Assembly: GCA_937952305.1 (NCBI GenBank)
Contig: CALFZO010000057.1
Coordinates: forward strand, 1-57,961
DNA from: an uncultured Anaerolineales bacterium
GTDB lineage: Bacteria; Chloroflexota; Anaerolineae; Anaerolineales; UBA6663
DNA: 57,961 bases
Direction of reading: 5' to 3'
Shown here one piece after another: positions 49,317 to 57,912 of the stretch (position 1 is its first letter; each line of letters starts with the position of its first letter). The notes beneath the pieces were generated by a model. The model was not told where the DNA came from. It saw only the letters and a program-made list of their open reading frames with translations, and ran no database searches. The translations under genes and the position numbers were made by a program.

Positions 49317-50495
49317 CTAAGTTGAGGCGAATTTGCCGCGCAGCGAGGCCAGGAGGAGGCTGAGGGCGGCCACCCCCAACGCCAGGATCCCGAGCCAGAA
49401 CACGGCGGCTGGGTTGTAGGCGTCGTGGATCCAGCCGCCGGCCGGTCCGGCGATCAGGGGCGCCAGCCCAAACATGCTGACCGCCAGGAGGGACTGCGCC
49501 GTCGCGGCGCGGGTCTCAGGCGTGCGTTCGGTGACCAGGCGGATAGTCGCGGTGTTCCAGAGCCCGTAGCCCAGCCCTTTAAGGATTGAGAAGGCCAGCA
49601 TGGCGTTGGGGTCGGGCACCAGCACCCAGCCCAGATAGGCGCCGGCCATCAGGCCGTAGGCCAGGAGCAAGGTGGGGATGCCGTGCAGGCGCCGCAGGAT
49701 GCGGTCGCTGAGGAACATTGTCAGGATTTCGGACGTCGCCGCGAACGCGATCATCATCCCGATCAGCAGGTCGCCGCCGCCCAGCGCGCGCGCGTAGATG
49801 CCGCCGAAGGTCATGGCCAGGCTGTTCGAGATCGCCGCGAAGAACGAGGCCACGAGCAGCAGGACCAGGCCGGCATCCCGGAAGAGGTCGCTGACCGGCA
49901 GCCGCCCGGCCTGGGTGCTGGCCGGGAGCTCCTCGAACCGCCCGGCCAGCCAGATCACCGGCAGCATGAACAGCGCCGCCAGGACGAACATCCACTGGAA
50001 GCCAAACCACTGCCACAAGGCGCCGAACGCCAGCGCGCTGACCGCGTAGCCGAGCGACCCCCACAACCGCATGCCGCCGTAGTTGAGACGGTGCCGCTGG
50101 GCCATGCGCGCGATCAGGCTGTCGGACACGGACATGATCGGGCTGGAGACGACCGCCATCAGCAGCATCAGGGCCGCGATCCAGCCGAACGTGCGCGGCA
50201 GGCTGAGCGCGAAGAGCGTGGCGGCCAACCCGGCCAGCGCGCCCTGCAGGATCCGCACCCGCCAACGGCGGCGGTCCGCCAATGCCGCGATCGGCGTGGC
50301 CAGGAGCAGCATCAGCAGCGGGGACAGGACCGACACCCAGCCGATCTGCTGCCCGCTGATGCCGAGCTCGGCGTAGTAAACGTACATGAAAGGCATGTAC
50401 GCGCCGGCGCTCAGGAAGTGGACCAGGTAATACACCGAGCCGAGGCGGGCGAACTGGGTCGCCTGAGGCGAAGCGGTGGTTGAGGAGGTAAGCAC
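49317..50495 (-). CDS. Major facilitator superfamily transporter (MFS_1-like)
   Basis: 392 residues from GTG 50495, 12 predicted membrane helices. The start FARLGSVYYLVHFLSAGAYMPFMYVYYAELGISGQQIGW and a LADRRRWR loop between helices 2 and 3 (A-motif) place it in the LacY/NupG-like MFS_1_like group that moves sugars or nucleosides. It begins 10 nt after the preceding MFS gene ends. Probably imports a glycoside used by this cluster. Confidence 0.88.
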   Translation of the reverse strand: MLTSSTTASPQATQFARLGSVYYLVHFLSAGAYMPFMYVYYAELGISGQQIGWVSVLSPLLMLLLATPIAALADRRRWRVRILQGALAGLAATLFALSLPRTFGWIAALMLLMAVVSSPIMSVSDSLIARMAQRHRLNYGGMRLWGSLGYAVSALAFGALWQWFGFQWMFVLAALFMLPVIWLAGRFEELPASTQAGRLPVSDLFRDAGLVLLLVASFFAAISNSLAMTFGGIYARALGGGDLLIGMMIAFAATSEILTMFLSDRILRRLHGIPTLLLAYGLMAGAYLGWVLVPDPNAMLAFSILKGLGYGLWNTATIRLVTERTPETRAATAQSLLAVSMFGLAPLIAGPAGGWIHDAYNPAAVFWLGILALGVAALSLLLASLRGKFAST

Positions 50496-50505
50496 GGCTG
50501 ACTCT

Positions 50506-51735
50506 CTACTCGGCGAACACGAGGCACACCAGACCGAACAGGCTCAGGCCAGACCAGAACAGGAAGGGCGCGCCCGGCGCGACGGCCGCCAGGCTGTTCC
50601 CCAGCGGCGGCGCCAGCAGGGCGCCCAGGCCGATGAACATCATGCTGAAACCCATGGCCGTTCCGGAGGAGGCCTGGTCCACGCCCCTGGTCTCGAACAC
50701 GGCCGTGTTCAGGATGGCCATGAAGCCATCGCGCACGAAGCCGGCCAGGATCACGGCCCCCCAGATGGCGCCGCCCTGCAGAAACGACAGCGCGCCGATC
50801 CCGGTGGCGATCAGGACGGCCATGCCCAGCAGCAGGTGCTTGCGCGCGCCCAGCCGGTCCGACCCCAACGCGATCGGCAGCACGCACAGCAAACTGACCA
50901 GGTGGAAGGCGCCCAGCGCGCTGTCGGCCGGCACGGCCGGCCAGCCCAAACCGCGCAGATATAGGGGCAGATAGCCCAGCAGCCCCTGGATGCCGCCGCT
51001 CAGCCCCATCACCGCCAGGCTCAGCAGCCAGATGTTCTTAAGCCGGGCCACGGACCGCAGTGTGGCCAGCATCGAGCGGGCGGGCGCCGGCGGCGCCCCG
51101 CTGACGGACGCCGGCGCCGTGCGCATCAGCGACCACGGCAGCGCCAGGGCGCCGGCCAGCACCCCGTACAGGATGAAGACCGGACGCCAGCCGCCCAACC
51201 ACGGCGACACCACGGTAGCGCTGATCATGGAGCCGACCAGGAAGCCGAGGGCCATCCCCATCGACAGGACGCCGTTGGCGAAGCCCAGTTCCCGTCGGGC
51301 GAACCAGGCGCCCGCCAATTTGAAGTTGCTCATGATGACCACCGGCCCCACCAGACCCAGCAGCAGCACCGCCGCCATGAGCGTGGTCAGGTCGCCGGCC
51401 GCGCCGCGCAATGCGCCCAGCAGTCCGGCCAGCAGGCAGCCCCCGATCAGGATGCGCTGCGGGCCAAAGCGGTCGCCGATGGCGCCGCCGAAGACGCCGA
51501 TGAGCATAGTCGGCAGACCGCTCAGGCCCCAGACCAGGCCGGCCTGGACCAGGGTCAGGTTCAGGTCCCGCGCGATCTCGGGCATCAGCACGGTCATGGC
51601 CATCGCCGGCATCGCCACGGCCACGGCGTTAGTCAGGGCCGAGAGGCTCAAGACGACCCACTTGAGTCGCGGCTGGGCCGGCCGGATCAGGTCATCCGGG
51701 CGGGATCGTTCGGCGGCGAGGGTGTCTAATTCCAT
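50506..51735 (-). CDS. Major facilitator superfamily transporter
   Basis: 409 residues, about 12 helices. Motif A is GVFGGAIGDRFGPQRILIGG; N-terminal LSLSALTNAVAVAMPAMAMTVLMPEIA resembles the anion/sugar-acid (CynX/NarK-like) MFS group. Sequence is unlike the neighbouring MFS protein, so the two probably carry different compounds or act in opposite directions. It starts 18 nt after the GH3 gene ends. Confidence 0.88.
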   Translation of the reverse strand: MELDTLAAERSRPDDLIRPAQPRLKWVVLSLSALTNAVAVAMPAMAMTVLMPEIARDLNLTLVQAGLVWGLSGLPTMLIGVFGGAIGDRFGPQRILIGGCLLAGLLGALRGAAGDLTTLMAAVLLLGLVGPVVIMSNFKLAGAWFARRELGFANGVLSMGMALGFLVGSMISATVVSPWLGGWRPVFILYGVLAGALALPWSLMRTAPASVSGAPPAPARSMLATLRSVARLKNIWLLSLAVMGLSGGIQGLLGYLPLYLRGLGWPAVPADSALGAFHLVSLLCVLPIALGSDRLGARKHLLLGMAVLIATGIGALSFLQGGAIWGAVILAGFVRDGFMAILNTAVFETRGVDQASSGTAMGFSMMFIGLGALLAPPLGNSLAAVAPGAPFLFWSGLSLFGLVCLVFAE

Positions 51736-51753
51736 GGGGCGGTCGCAGTGCTT

Positions 51754-53613
51754 TCAGTAGGATAGGCCGAAGCCGAAGGGATAGAGCGGGTTCTCTGAGT
51801 CGTACGGCACGTCTGGCTTCTGGCCGCGGACAGCGTCCATCGACGAGGGCAGCTCGAACGGCAGCTTGCCTTCCGGCCGGGCCTGGCCGAAGAGGACGTC
51901 CAGGACTGCGGCGTCCGTGGCGCCGAAGTCGGCCAGCAGCGCCCGGGCCGCCGCGCTGATCTCGGGGATCACGGCCGGCCGGTCCATCCACACGACCACG
52001 ATGGTGGGGACAGCGCGCAGCACAGCCAGGATCTCGGCCAGGGCCTCGCCCTTGAAGTCCAGGTCGCCGTGATGGAAGTCGCGCGCGATCGGGTTGAGGG
52101 TGTCGACTGACTGCCAGGGCGTGGCCAGGCGCAGGATGGCGAAGTCGGCGTCGGCCGGCGTCGCCGCCACCTCGCCATAGCGCGCGGCGACGGCCGGGTC
52201 TATGTTCTTGAGGTAGAGGCGCGGGCGGCCCGCCAACGGCAGAGTCTGCGCCTCATTCTTGAGCAGGGTCAGGGCACGTTTTTGCGAGGCCGCGCCGGCG
52301 GCGGTTGTGCTGGGGTTGCCGAACACCTGTCCGGCCCGCGCCGGGTCCACAAACGGGTTGTCGAACAGGCCGAGTTGGAACTTCAGGCGCAGCAGACGCC
52401 GGGCGGACTGGTCGAGGCGCGCCTCGGTGACCAGGCCTTTTTCCACCAGCTCCGTCACCAGTTCGGGGCAATGCTCGCCGCCGAACTGGTCGCAGCCGGC
52501 GTCGAGGACCTTCTTGACGCGGGCGAGACGGTCGAGATGTTCCACCCCCCACGCCCGCGCGGGCCAGACCGTCCCCGGCACGGCCTCATCGGTCACCAGG
52601 CCCCAGTCGGTGCAGACCACGCCGTCGTAGCCGTACTTCTCGCGCAGCAGACCGGTGATGATGGCCCGGTTGTAGGCCATGCCGACGTTCTCGTCCGTCT
52701 GGTCCATGGGGACGCCATAGTAGGGCATGAGGGCGGCCGTGCCCGCCGCCAGCGCGGCCTCGAACGGGATCAGGTGGTAGGCGAATTGGCCGCCGGGATA
52801 GACCTGGCCCTGATGGAATTCGAAGTGTGAGTCCAGACCGTCCTTCTGCGGGCCGCCGCCCGGAAAGTGCTTGGTCATGCAGGCCACGCTGTCCGGACCG
52901 AGCGCGGCGCCCTGGAAGCCCTCGATGTAAGCCTGCGCCAGCCGCGCGCTGAGGTGCGCGTCTTCGCCGAACGTGCCGCTGATGCGCGGCCAGCGCGGCT
53001 CGGTGGCCAGGTCGATCTGCGGGTGCAGGGCCATCCGGATCCCCACCGCCAGGTACTCCTCGCGCACGGCGCGCGCAAACGCCCGCACCAGATCCGGGTC
53101 GCCGATCGCGGCCAGGCCGAGGGAGTTGCACCACTGGGTGAAATCCAGCGCCTGGAGGTCAAAGACGTAGTGGCTGAAGTGGTTGCGCGGGTCGGAAGCG
53201 ATGGAGACCGGGAGGCCGAGCCGGGTCTGCTCGGCGAAGCGTTGGAGGTGGTTGTACCAGACGGCGACGGCCCGCGCGCCCGGGATCGCCCAGAGGTTGA
53301 AGTGCGACATGTGGTGGCGCGTCATCTGAGTGCTGGCCACCAGCTGCGGCGCTCCCGGCGCGGACCGGTCTTCAAGCGTGCCGTCGGCGTTGACGACCGA
53401 GCCCTGGAAGAAGAGCAGGCCGGCCTTCTCGGCCACCGTCATCTGGCGCAGCAAGTCTTCCACCCGCGCCGCCACCGGCTGGCGCGGGTCCTCGTAGACG
53501 TCCAGCCGGCCGTTCTTGTTCAGGTCACGATAGGCGAAGCCCTGCTCGTCGCGGACCAGACCGGATTGCTGGTGGACGAGGGCGGGAAGAGGGGTGCTTG
53601 ACGCGGTTGGCAT
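51754..53613 (-). CDS. Glycoside hydrolase family 3 protein (beta-glycosidase)
   Basis: 619 residues from ATG 53613. The N-terminal TIM barrel has GLPVSIASDPRNHF, GTFGEDAHLSARLAQAYI, the substrate-site KHFPGGG (Lys248-His249), and the nucleophile Asp336 in YDGVVCTDWGLVTDE. The GH3 C-terminal alpha/beta sandwich follows (AGAASQKRALTLLKNEAQTL region). Residues 30-41 form an EF-hand-like Ca loop (DLNKNGRLDVYED). There is no signal peptide and no fibronectin domain, so it acts in the cytoplasm on imported O-glycosides such as beta-glucosides or xylosides. Confidence 0.9.
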   Translation of the reverse strand: MPTASSTPLPALVHQQSGLVRDEQGFAYRDLNKNGRLDVYEDPRQPVAARVEDLLRQMTVAEKAGLLFFQGSVVNADGTLEDRSAPGAPQLVASTQMTRHHMSHFNLWAIPGARAVAVWYNHLQRFAEQTRLGLPVSIASDPRNHFSHYVFDLQALDFTQWCNSLGLAAIGDPDLVRAFARAVREEYLAVGIRMALHPQIDLATEPRWPRISGTFGEDAHLSARLAQAYIEGFQGAALGPDSVACMTKHFPGGGPQKDGLDSHFEFHQGQVYPGGQFAYHLIPFEAALAAGTAALMPYYGVPMDQTDENVGMAYNRAIITGLLREKYGYDGVVCTDWGLVTDEAVPGTVWPARAWGVEHLDRLARVKKVLDAGCDQFGGEHCPELVTELVEKGLVTEARLDQSARRLLRLKFQLGLFDNPFVDPARAGQVFGNPSTTAAGAASQKRALTLLKNEAQTLPLAGRPRLYLKNIDPAVAARYGEVAATPADADFAILRLATPWQSVDTLNPIARDFHHGDLDFKGEALAEILAVLRAVPTIVVVWMDRPAVIPEISAAARALLADFGATDAAVLDVLFGQARPEGKLPFELPSSMDAVRGQKPDVPYDSENPLYPFGFGLSY

Positions 53614-53645
53614 GTGTTTGACCTCGGAGGCGCAGCGCCGGCACA

Positions 53646-54620
53646 TCAGTTCCGGCGATGCTTCTGGATATAGCGTTGGATCATCGCCTGGTGCGCCTGG
53701 ACGATGGCGAAGGCGTCGGTCGGGCCGCCCTCGTACTCGCTGGACAGCCAGCCCGTGTAGCCGATGTCCAGCAGGGTCTTGACCACTTCCTCGTAGCGCA
53801 GGTCCGGCTCGTCGCCGTCGACGATATTGTAGAACTTGCCGTGGAAGTGGTTGATATGGGTCTTGATCTCGGCCAGGGCGCGCGGTTCTGAGAACCCGCA
53901 TGTGCCCCAGAAGCCGCCGAGCAGGGTTTGCGCGTTCTTGTCGGCGCCTTCAGCCCGCAGGAGCGCCACGGCCTGTTCCTCCGTGTGCCGCCGTTGCGCC
54001 CACAGGTCCAAGGCGCGTTGGATCAGCGGCTCCGGCACGCCGCCCTGGCGCGCCCGCTCGATGTGGTGCTGAGAGACCGAGCGCGCGAAGATGCTGGTGT
54101 CCGGGATGAGGCCGAGCCGGTCCGAGCCGAGCCGCCTGATCTGCTCCAGCAGCTCCTGGGTCAGCGGCGCCTCGATCGTCAGCGGCGCGTGCAGTTCATA
54201 GCCCAGCTTGAGGTTCAGCTTCTCGGCGTACGGGATCAGGCGCTCCGCCACCACCGCGGCGAAGTACTGCAGGCGCACCACCGGGAAACCCAGCTTGGCC
54301 GCGCCTTTGAGCTGCGGCACTGTATAGGCGAACAGCTCGTCCGGCGTCAGGTTGCGGTCCGGCAGCATGAAGGGGTCGGCGTAGCTGCCGTACGCGGTCG
54401 GCGTCAGCCCGTAGCGCTCGACGGCGCTCTTGAAGGCGCGCTCGAATTCATCGGTGACCTCCGGAAAGCCGCGGTGATGGGAGGGACCGACGATCTCGAC
54501 GCCGCCGCCGAGCTGCGCGGCCTTCTGCAGCATGTCCTCGAACGACCACTGGAACGAGCACCATTCATGGGTGAAGCTGTGCAGGGTGACGCCGACCCGG
54601 AAAGGTTGTGCGGATATCAT
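53646..54620 (-). CDS. C-glycoside deglycosidase alpha-subunit-like TIM-barrel protein (pair 2)
   Basis: 324 residues; AGGAGG precedes ATG 54620. Xylose-isomerase-like TIM barrel with metal ligands in YELHAPLTIE (Glu), LIPDTSIFARS (Asp), NHFHGKFYNI (His) and SSEYEGGPT (Glu), and the opening VGVTLHSFTHEWC. This set and the adjacent DUF6379 gene match the alpha/beta C-glycoside deglycosidases (DgpC/CarB type), which cleave the C-C bond of 3-keto C-glycosides by base catalysis. Partner beta subunit is 11 nt upstream in transcription (54631). It differs from the second alpha subunit (55596), so specificities may differ. Confidence 0.82.
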   Translation of the reverse strand: MISAQPFRVGVTLHSFTHEWCSFQWSFEDMLQKAAQLGGGVEIVGPSHHRGFPEVTDEFERAFKSAVERYGLTPTAYGSYADPFMLPDRNLTPDELFAYTVPQLKGAAKLGFPVVRLQYFAAVVAERLIPYAEKLNLKLGYELHAPLTIEAPLTQELLEQIRRLGSDRLGLIPDTSIFARSVSQHHIERARQGGVPEPLIQRALDLWAQRRHTEEQAVALLRAEGADKNAQTLLGGFWGTCGFSEPRALAEIKTHINHFHGKFYNIVDGDEPDLRYEEVVKTLLDIGYTGWLSSEYEGGPTDAFAIVQAHQAMIQRYIQKHRRN

Positions 54621-54630
54621 CGCCGGCCTC

Positions 54631-55071
54631 CTAGAGATCCTGCGCCACGCTCAGGCGTTTCTGGGATGGATAGTAGAACGAGAAGCGTCCGCCGGTGACG
54701 TACGGCTCCACGGTCACCAGGGTGCCCTCCACCAGGTGCTCACCGGGCGCCAGCGGCGCCGCGCTCTCCACGAACAGGTCGGCGTAATCGAGGATCCACC
54801 ACCACAGGTGGCTGAGGCGGCCCAGCTCGGGGAGCTTGTGGCCGGAGCCGTTCAGGATCAGGGTGAGGCGTTCCGGCTCCACCGGCGCGCCGTCGACGCG
54901 GAGCTCGATGTTCTCGATGCACGAGAGCGGCAGCGACCGATAGCTGGTGAGGCGGACGCGGATCAGGTAGCCGGGCCGGCCAGCGCGCACGCCGGGGCGG
55001 ATGTCTTCGCTGACCAGAAAGCTGCGATCTTTGGCCCGGGCCTCTGAGGCCGGGGCGGGGTCAGGATTCAT
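54631..55071 (-). CDS. DUF6379 protein, C-glycoside deglycosidase beta-subunit-like (pair 2)
   Basis: 146 residues from ATG 55071 (AGGAGGTTTCC). All-beta sequence: DIRPGVRAGRPGYLIRVRLTSYRSLPLSCIENIELRVDG (in part) and APLAPGEHLVEGTLVT with the closing Gly/Arg strand. The conserved pattern 'YRSLPLSCIENIELRVDG' and 'L.PGEH.VE' is DUF6379, the beta subunit of C-glycoside deglycosidases that completes the active site of the TIM-barrel subunit. Lies 11 nt before the alpha gene, in the same order as a transcriptional pair. Confidence 0.82.
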   Translation of the reverse strand: MNPDPAPASEARAKDRSFLVSEDIRPGVRAGRPGYLIRVRLTSYRSLPLSCIENIELRVDGAPVEPERLTLILNGSGHKLPELGRLSHLWWWILDYADLFVESAAPLAPGEHLVEGTLVTVEPYVTGGRFSFYYPSQKRLSVAQDL

Positions 55072-55180
55072 GGAAACCTCCTGGCGGGCAGCGCGGGCCG
55101 CCCGCGACATGGAACAGGGACCGCGAGCGGGCGGCGGCCCGCTGGCGGTCCCCGTCGTCGGCCAGAACTGGCGGGCCGGC

Positions 55181-55573
55181 TCAACCGGGCAGGGTCAGGG
55201 TCTTGGTGTCTCCGCCCCAGAAGCCGCCCGGCACGTACGAGATCTTCATTTGCTGGCGCAGCTCCACCTTGTGCTCGCCGGGCTTCAGGCCGCCGGGCTT
55301 GGCCACGGTCACGATCCCGATATCGCCGAACTCCCACTTGGCCACCGGCTCGTCTTCAAACTGGGTCTTGGGATAGGTCTTGCCCCGCAGGGTCACGGTC
55401 ATGGCCTCGGCCGGGGCGCGCTCCCCGTCCACGGTCAGGATGGTCTCGCCCACCAGCGACAGGACGACGCCGCGATAGTAAGGCAGCCGCAGCCCGATCT
55501 GGTAACCCGTGACCTGGCCGCCTTCCACCACGTTCTTGAACGCTTCACCGACGATCAGATATTTGTCGTACAT
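55181..55573 (-). CDS. DUF6379 protein, C-glycoside deglycosidase beta-subunit-like (pair 1)
   Basis: 130 residues; AAGGAG before ATG 55573. The start MYDKYLIVGEAFKNVVEGGQ and the strands YQIGLRLPYYRGVVLSLVG, LTVDGERAPAEAM, KWEFGDIGIVTVAKPGGLKPG and EHKVELRQQMKISYVPGGFW (each in part) are close to DgpB/CarC-type beta subunits. It is the more canonical of the two DUF6379 proteins in this window. The alpha partner at 55596 lies 22 nt upstream in transcription. Confidence 0.85.
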   Translation of the reverse strand: MYDKYLIVGEAFKNVVEGGQVTGYQIGLRLPYYRGVVLSLVGETILTVDGERAPAEAMTVTLRGKTYPKTQFEDEPVAKWEFGDIGIVTVAKPGGLKPGEHKVELRQQMKISYVPGGFWGGDTKTLTLPG

Positions 55574-55595
55574 GTCTGTGCTCCTTGTGCCGGCC

Positions 55596-56612
55596 TCACG
55601 CCTCGCCCAGCAGGCGCTTGAGCATCGCCTGGTGCAGGCCCACCTGCGCGGCGCTGTCCACCGTGAACGCGTCCTGGATCCAGCGGTTGCCCTCGTACTC
55701 GCTGTCGATGTAGCCGTCGTAGCCGCCCTCGATCAGGATCGGCACGATTTCGTCGTAGGGGATGCTGAACTCGCGGCCTTCGGGCAGCATCTCCCAGAAC
55801 TTGCCGTGGATGTGCTTGACGTAGGGGAGGTAATCGCGCAGCAGAGCCAGGTCGGAGTAGACGCTGTGCGTGCCCATCATGGCCCAGTAGATGTCTGCCT
55901 CGCGCCCGCCCATTTCCAGGATCTTCTTGGGCAGCGCGTCGTTGCGCTTGCCCAGCTCGTGCGAGCTCGGCAGCGTGCGGGTGTTGTAGGCCTCGATCAG
56001 GTACTGCACGATCTCGGGCTTCATACCCTCGCGCAGGAAGCGGTCGCTGGCGACGCGCGGCTGGAACTTGGTGAAGACGCCCATATCCAGGGTAAAGCAC
56101 AAGGACGGTGACTGCACGCGCCGGAACATCTCCACCAGCCGCTGCTCGAGCGGGCTGTCGAAGTAGCTGGGCGCGTGGATCTCGAGCGCCAGCTTGACGT
56201 TGTGCTTCTCGGCCGTTGGCGCCAGCTTCTCCAGCAGCGCCGGCTCCACGTCGTGGATGACGCGGATGACCGTGCAGCCGAGCTTGTGGGCGTTGTGGAT
56301 GTCGTGGACGACCGACTCAAAGCGCTCGTCGTCCGTCATGACGCGGCCCTTGTATTTGTTCCAGTCCAGGAACATATCCAGGCAGACCGGCGTCCGGCCG
56401 TACTTGTCCATCCAGCCGTGCCACTGCTTGACGAACTCGTCCGAGATGTTGGGGTAGTTCGGGATCATCTGATCGCCGATGATCTCGATGCCGGGGATAT
56501 CCAGCTGGGCGCAGACGGCGATGATCTGCTCCAGCGACAGCTGGCGCAGGAAATACTCCTCCTGGAAGCTGTACAGGGTGACCCCGCGTTTGATCTTGGA
56601 TTGTGAAGTCAT
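55596..56612 (-). CDS. C-glycoside deglycosidase alpha-subunit-like TIM-barrel protein (pair 1)
   Basis: 338 residues from ATG 56612, chosen over 56627 because GGAGG lies 7-11 nt upstream. The N-terminus RGVTLYSFQEEYFLRQLSLE and IPGIEIIGDQMIPNYPNISDEFV match DgpC-type proteins. Metal ligands: Glu in LALEIHAPSYFD, Asp in FTLDMGVFTKFQP, His in KHIHGKFWEML, Glu in DSEYEGNRW. With the DUF6379 gene next to it, it forms a complete alpha/beta C-glycoside deglycosidase-like pair acting in the cytoplasm on 3-keto C-glycosides. Confidence 0.85.
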   Translation of the reverse strand: MTSQSKIKRGVTLYSFQEEYFLRQLSLEQIIAVCAQLDIPGIEIIGDQMIPNYPNISDEFVKQWHGWMDKYGRTPVCLDMFLDWNKYKGRVMTDDERFESVVHDIHNAHKLGCTVIRVIHDVEPALLEKLAPTAEKHNVKLALEIHAPSYFDSPLEQRLVEMFRRVQSPSLCFTLDMGVFTKFQPRVASDRFLREGMKPEIVQYLIEAYNTRTLPSSHELGKRNDALPKKILEMGGREADIYWAMMGTHSVYSDLALLRDYLPYVKHIHGKFWEMLPEGREFSIPYDEIVPILIEGGYDGYIDSEYEGNRWIQDAFTVDSAAQVGLHQAMLKRLLGEA

Positions 56613-56639
56613 GATGGTCCTCCGCACCGGCTGAGGCGT

Positions 56640-57488
56640 TCAGCCGGCCAGAATACGCGTCAGGTTCTTGAAGCTGACGGCGACGCTCTCCAGCTCGGTC
56701 CGGCTCGTCATGTCCTGCTCGACGAAGATGTACTGGGCGTGGTTGTAGGTCCGCGCCGCGCGCACGTAGCTGGGGATGTTCAGAACGCCTTCCCCCACCT
56801 CGGTAAAGTGCACAGGGTCCTGCAGGCCCCACATCACGTCCAGGCTGAGCGCGGCGTCGTAGCCAAACTTCTCGAACAGGTTGACCGGGGCCGCCGCCGC
56901 CGGCAGGTCCTTCTGGTGGAGCAGGTCGCAGCGCCGGCCGAGCTTCTTCAGCCAGTAGACCGGGTCCTGGCCGCCGCGCACCGCCCAGTAGGTGTCGAAC
57001 TCAAACATCACCAGAGCCGGGTCCAGGTGCTCGATGAGCAGGTCGTAGGCCGACTGGCCGCCAAAGACCTGGAACTCCTCGAAGTGGTTGTGATAGTAGA
57101 GCTGGACGCCGCCCTTCTGGCAGACCTCGGCGTAGCCGTTGAAGGCGTGGCAGAAGGCCTTGACCTCCGCCCGGCTGTTCCAGAAGGCGATGGCGCAGCC
57201 CAGCCGGTCGACGCCCAGCGCGTGCAGGTCGTCCAGGATGGCCGGCAGGCTCATATCGGGCGTGGGCACAAAGTGGCAGCTGACGGCGCGCAGGCCGGCG
57301 GCGTCCAGGTGCCGGCGCAGCTCCGGCCCGCGCCAGTCCTTGCCGAAGACCAGGCCCTGGGGCGTGACCGTGCAGATCAGCTCCAGGTTCTGGTAGCCGA
57401 TGGCCGCGACCTTCTCCAGCGTGCCGCGGTAATCTTGCTGCAGACTGTTCCGGACGGACCAGAGCTGCAGACCGATGGATGGGTTCAT
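56640..57488 (-). CDS. Sugar-phosphate isomerase/epimerase-like TIM-barrel protein
   Basis: 282 residues; AGGAGAG precedes ATG 57488. The start SIGLQLWSVRNSLQQDYRGT and metal-site segments YYHNHFEEFQVFG, FEFDTYWAVRGGQDPV, LLHQKDLP and SLDVMWG are of the AP-endonuclease-2/YcjR-like isomerase family, similar in style to the protein at 46980. YcjR-type enzymes epimerise 3-keto glucosides, so it may convert the oxidised sugar released by the deglycosidases or dehydrogenases (inference). First complete gene downstream of the ABC transporter ATPase. Confidence 0.87.
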   Translation of the reverse strand: MNPSIGLQLWSVRNSLQQDYRGTLEKVAAIGYQNLELICTVTPQGLVFGKDWRGPELRRHLDAAGLRAVSCHFVPTPDMSLPAILDDLHALGVDRLGCAIAFWNSRAEVKAFCHAFNGYAEVCQKGGVQLYYHNHFEEFQVFGGQSAYDLLIEHLDPALVMFEFDTYWAVRGGQDPVYWLKKLGRRCDLLHQKDLPAAAAPVNLFEKFGYDAALSLDVMWGLQDPVHFTEVGEGVLNIPSYVRAARTYNHAQYIFVEQDMTSRTELESVAVSFKNLTRILAG

Positions 57489-57500
57489 AGTGGAGCTCTC

Positions 57501-57912
57501 CTACGAATAGAGATGGCAGCGCAGCCAGTGGTTCTGGCCGACGGTGCTCTTTTCCGGCATGGCCTGCCGGCAGATATCTTTAACTTGCGGACAGCGCGGC
57601 GCGAACGGGCAGCCGGGCGGCGGATCGATCAGTGACGGCACCTCGCCGCGCGCCTGCACAGTCTTGGTGGCCAGCCCGGCCTGCGGGTTGGGCACGGCCG
57701 CCAGCAGCAGCTGCGTGTAAGGGTGGCGCGGGTTCTCCATCAGCTCCCGGCTCTCGCCGCTCTCCACGATGTGCCCGGCATACATCACCATGGTCAGGTC
57801 CCCGAGATAGCGGGCGCTGGCCAGGTCGTGGGTGATGTACAGGAACCCGATCCCGCGCTCCTCTTTCAGGCGCTGCATCAGGTTGAGCACGCCCATGCGG
57901 ATGGAGACATCC
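57501..57912 (-). CDS. Opp/Dpp-family ABC transporter ATP-binding subunit (5' part missing)
   Basis: About 137 C-terminal residues. Visible are the D-loop start DVSIRMGVLNLMQRL, the H-loop region GFLYITHDLASARYLGD, the conserved VMYAGHIVESG, and the family's C-terminal Cys-rich extension CPFAPRCPQVKDICRQAMP. This is the OppD/DppD-type ATPase; in Chloroflexota and Thermotogae such systems often import oligosaccharides and glycosides rather than peptides. Walker A, signature and the start codon lie beyond the contig end: genomic sequence stops at 57912, where the adapter begins, and the frame continuing into the adapter is an artefact. Confidence 0.9.
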
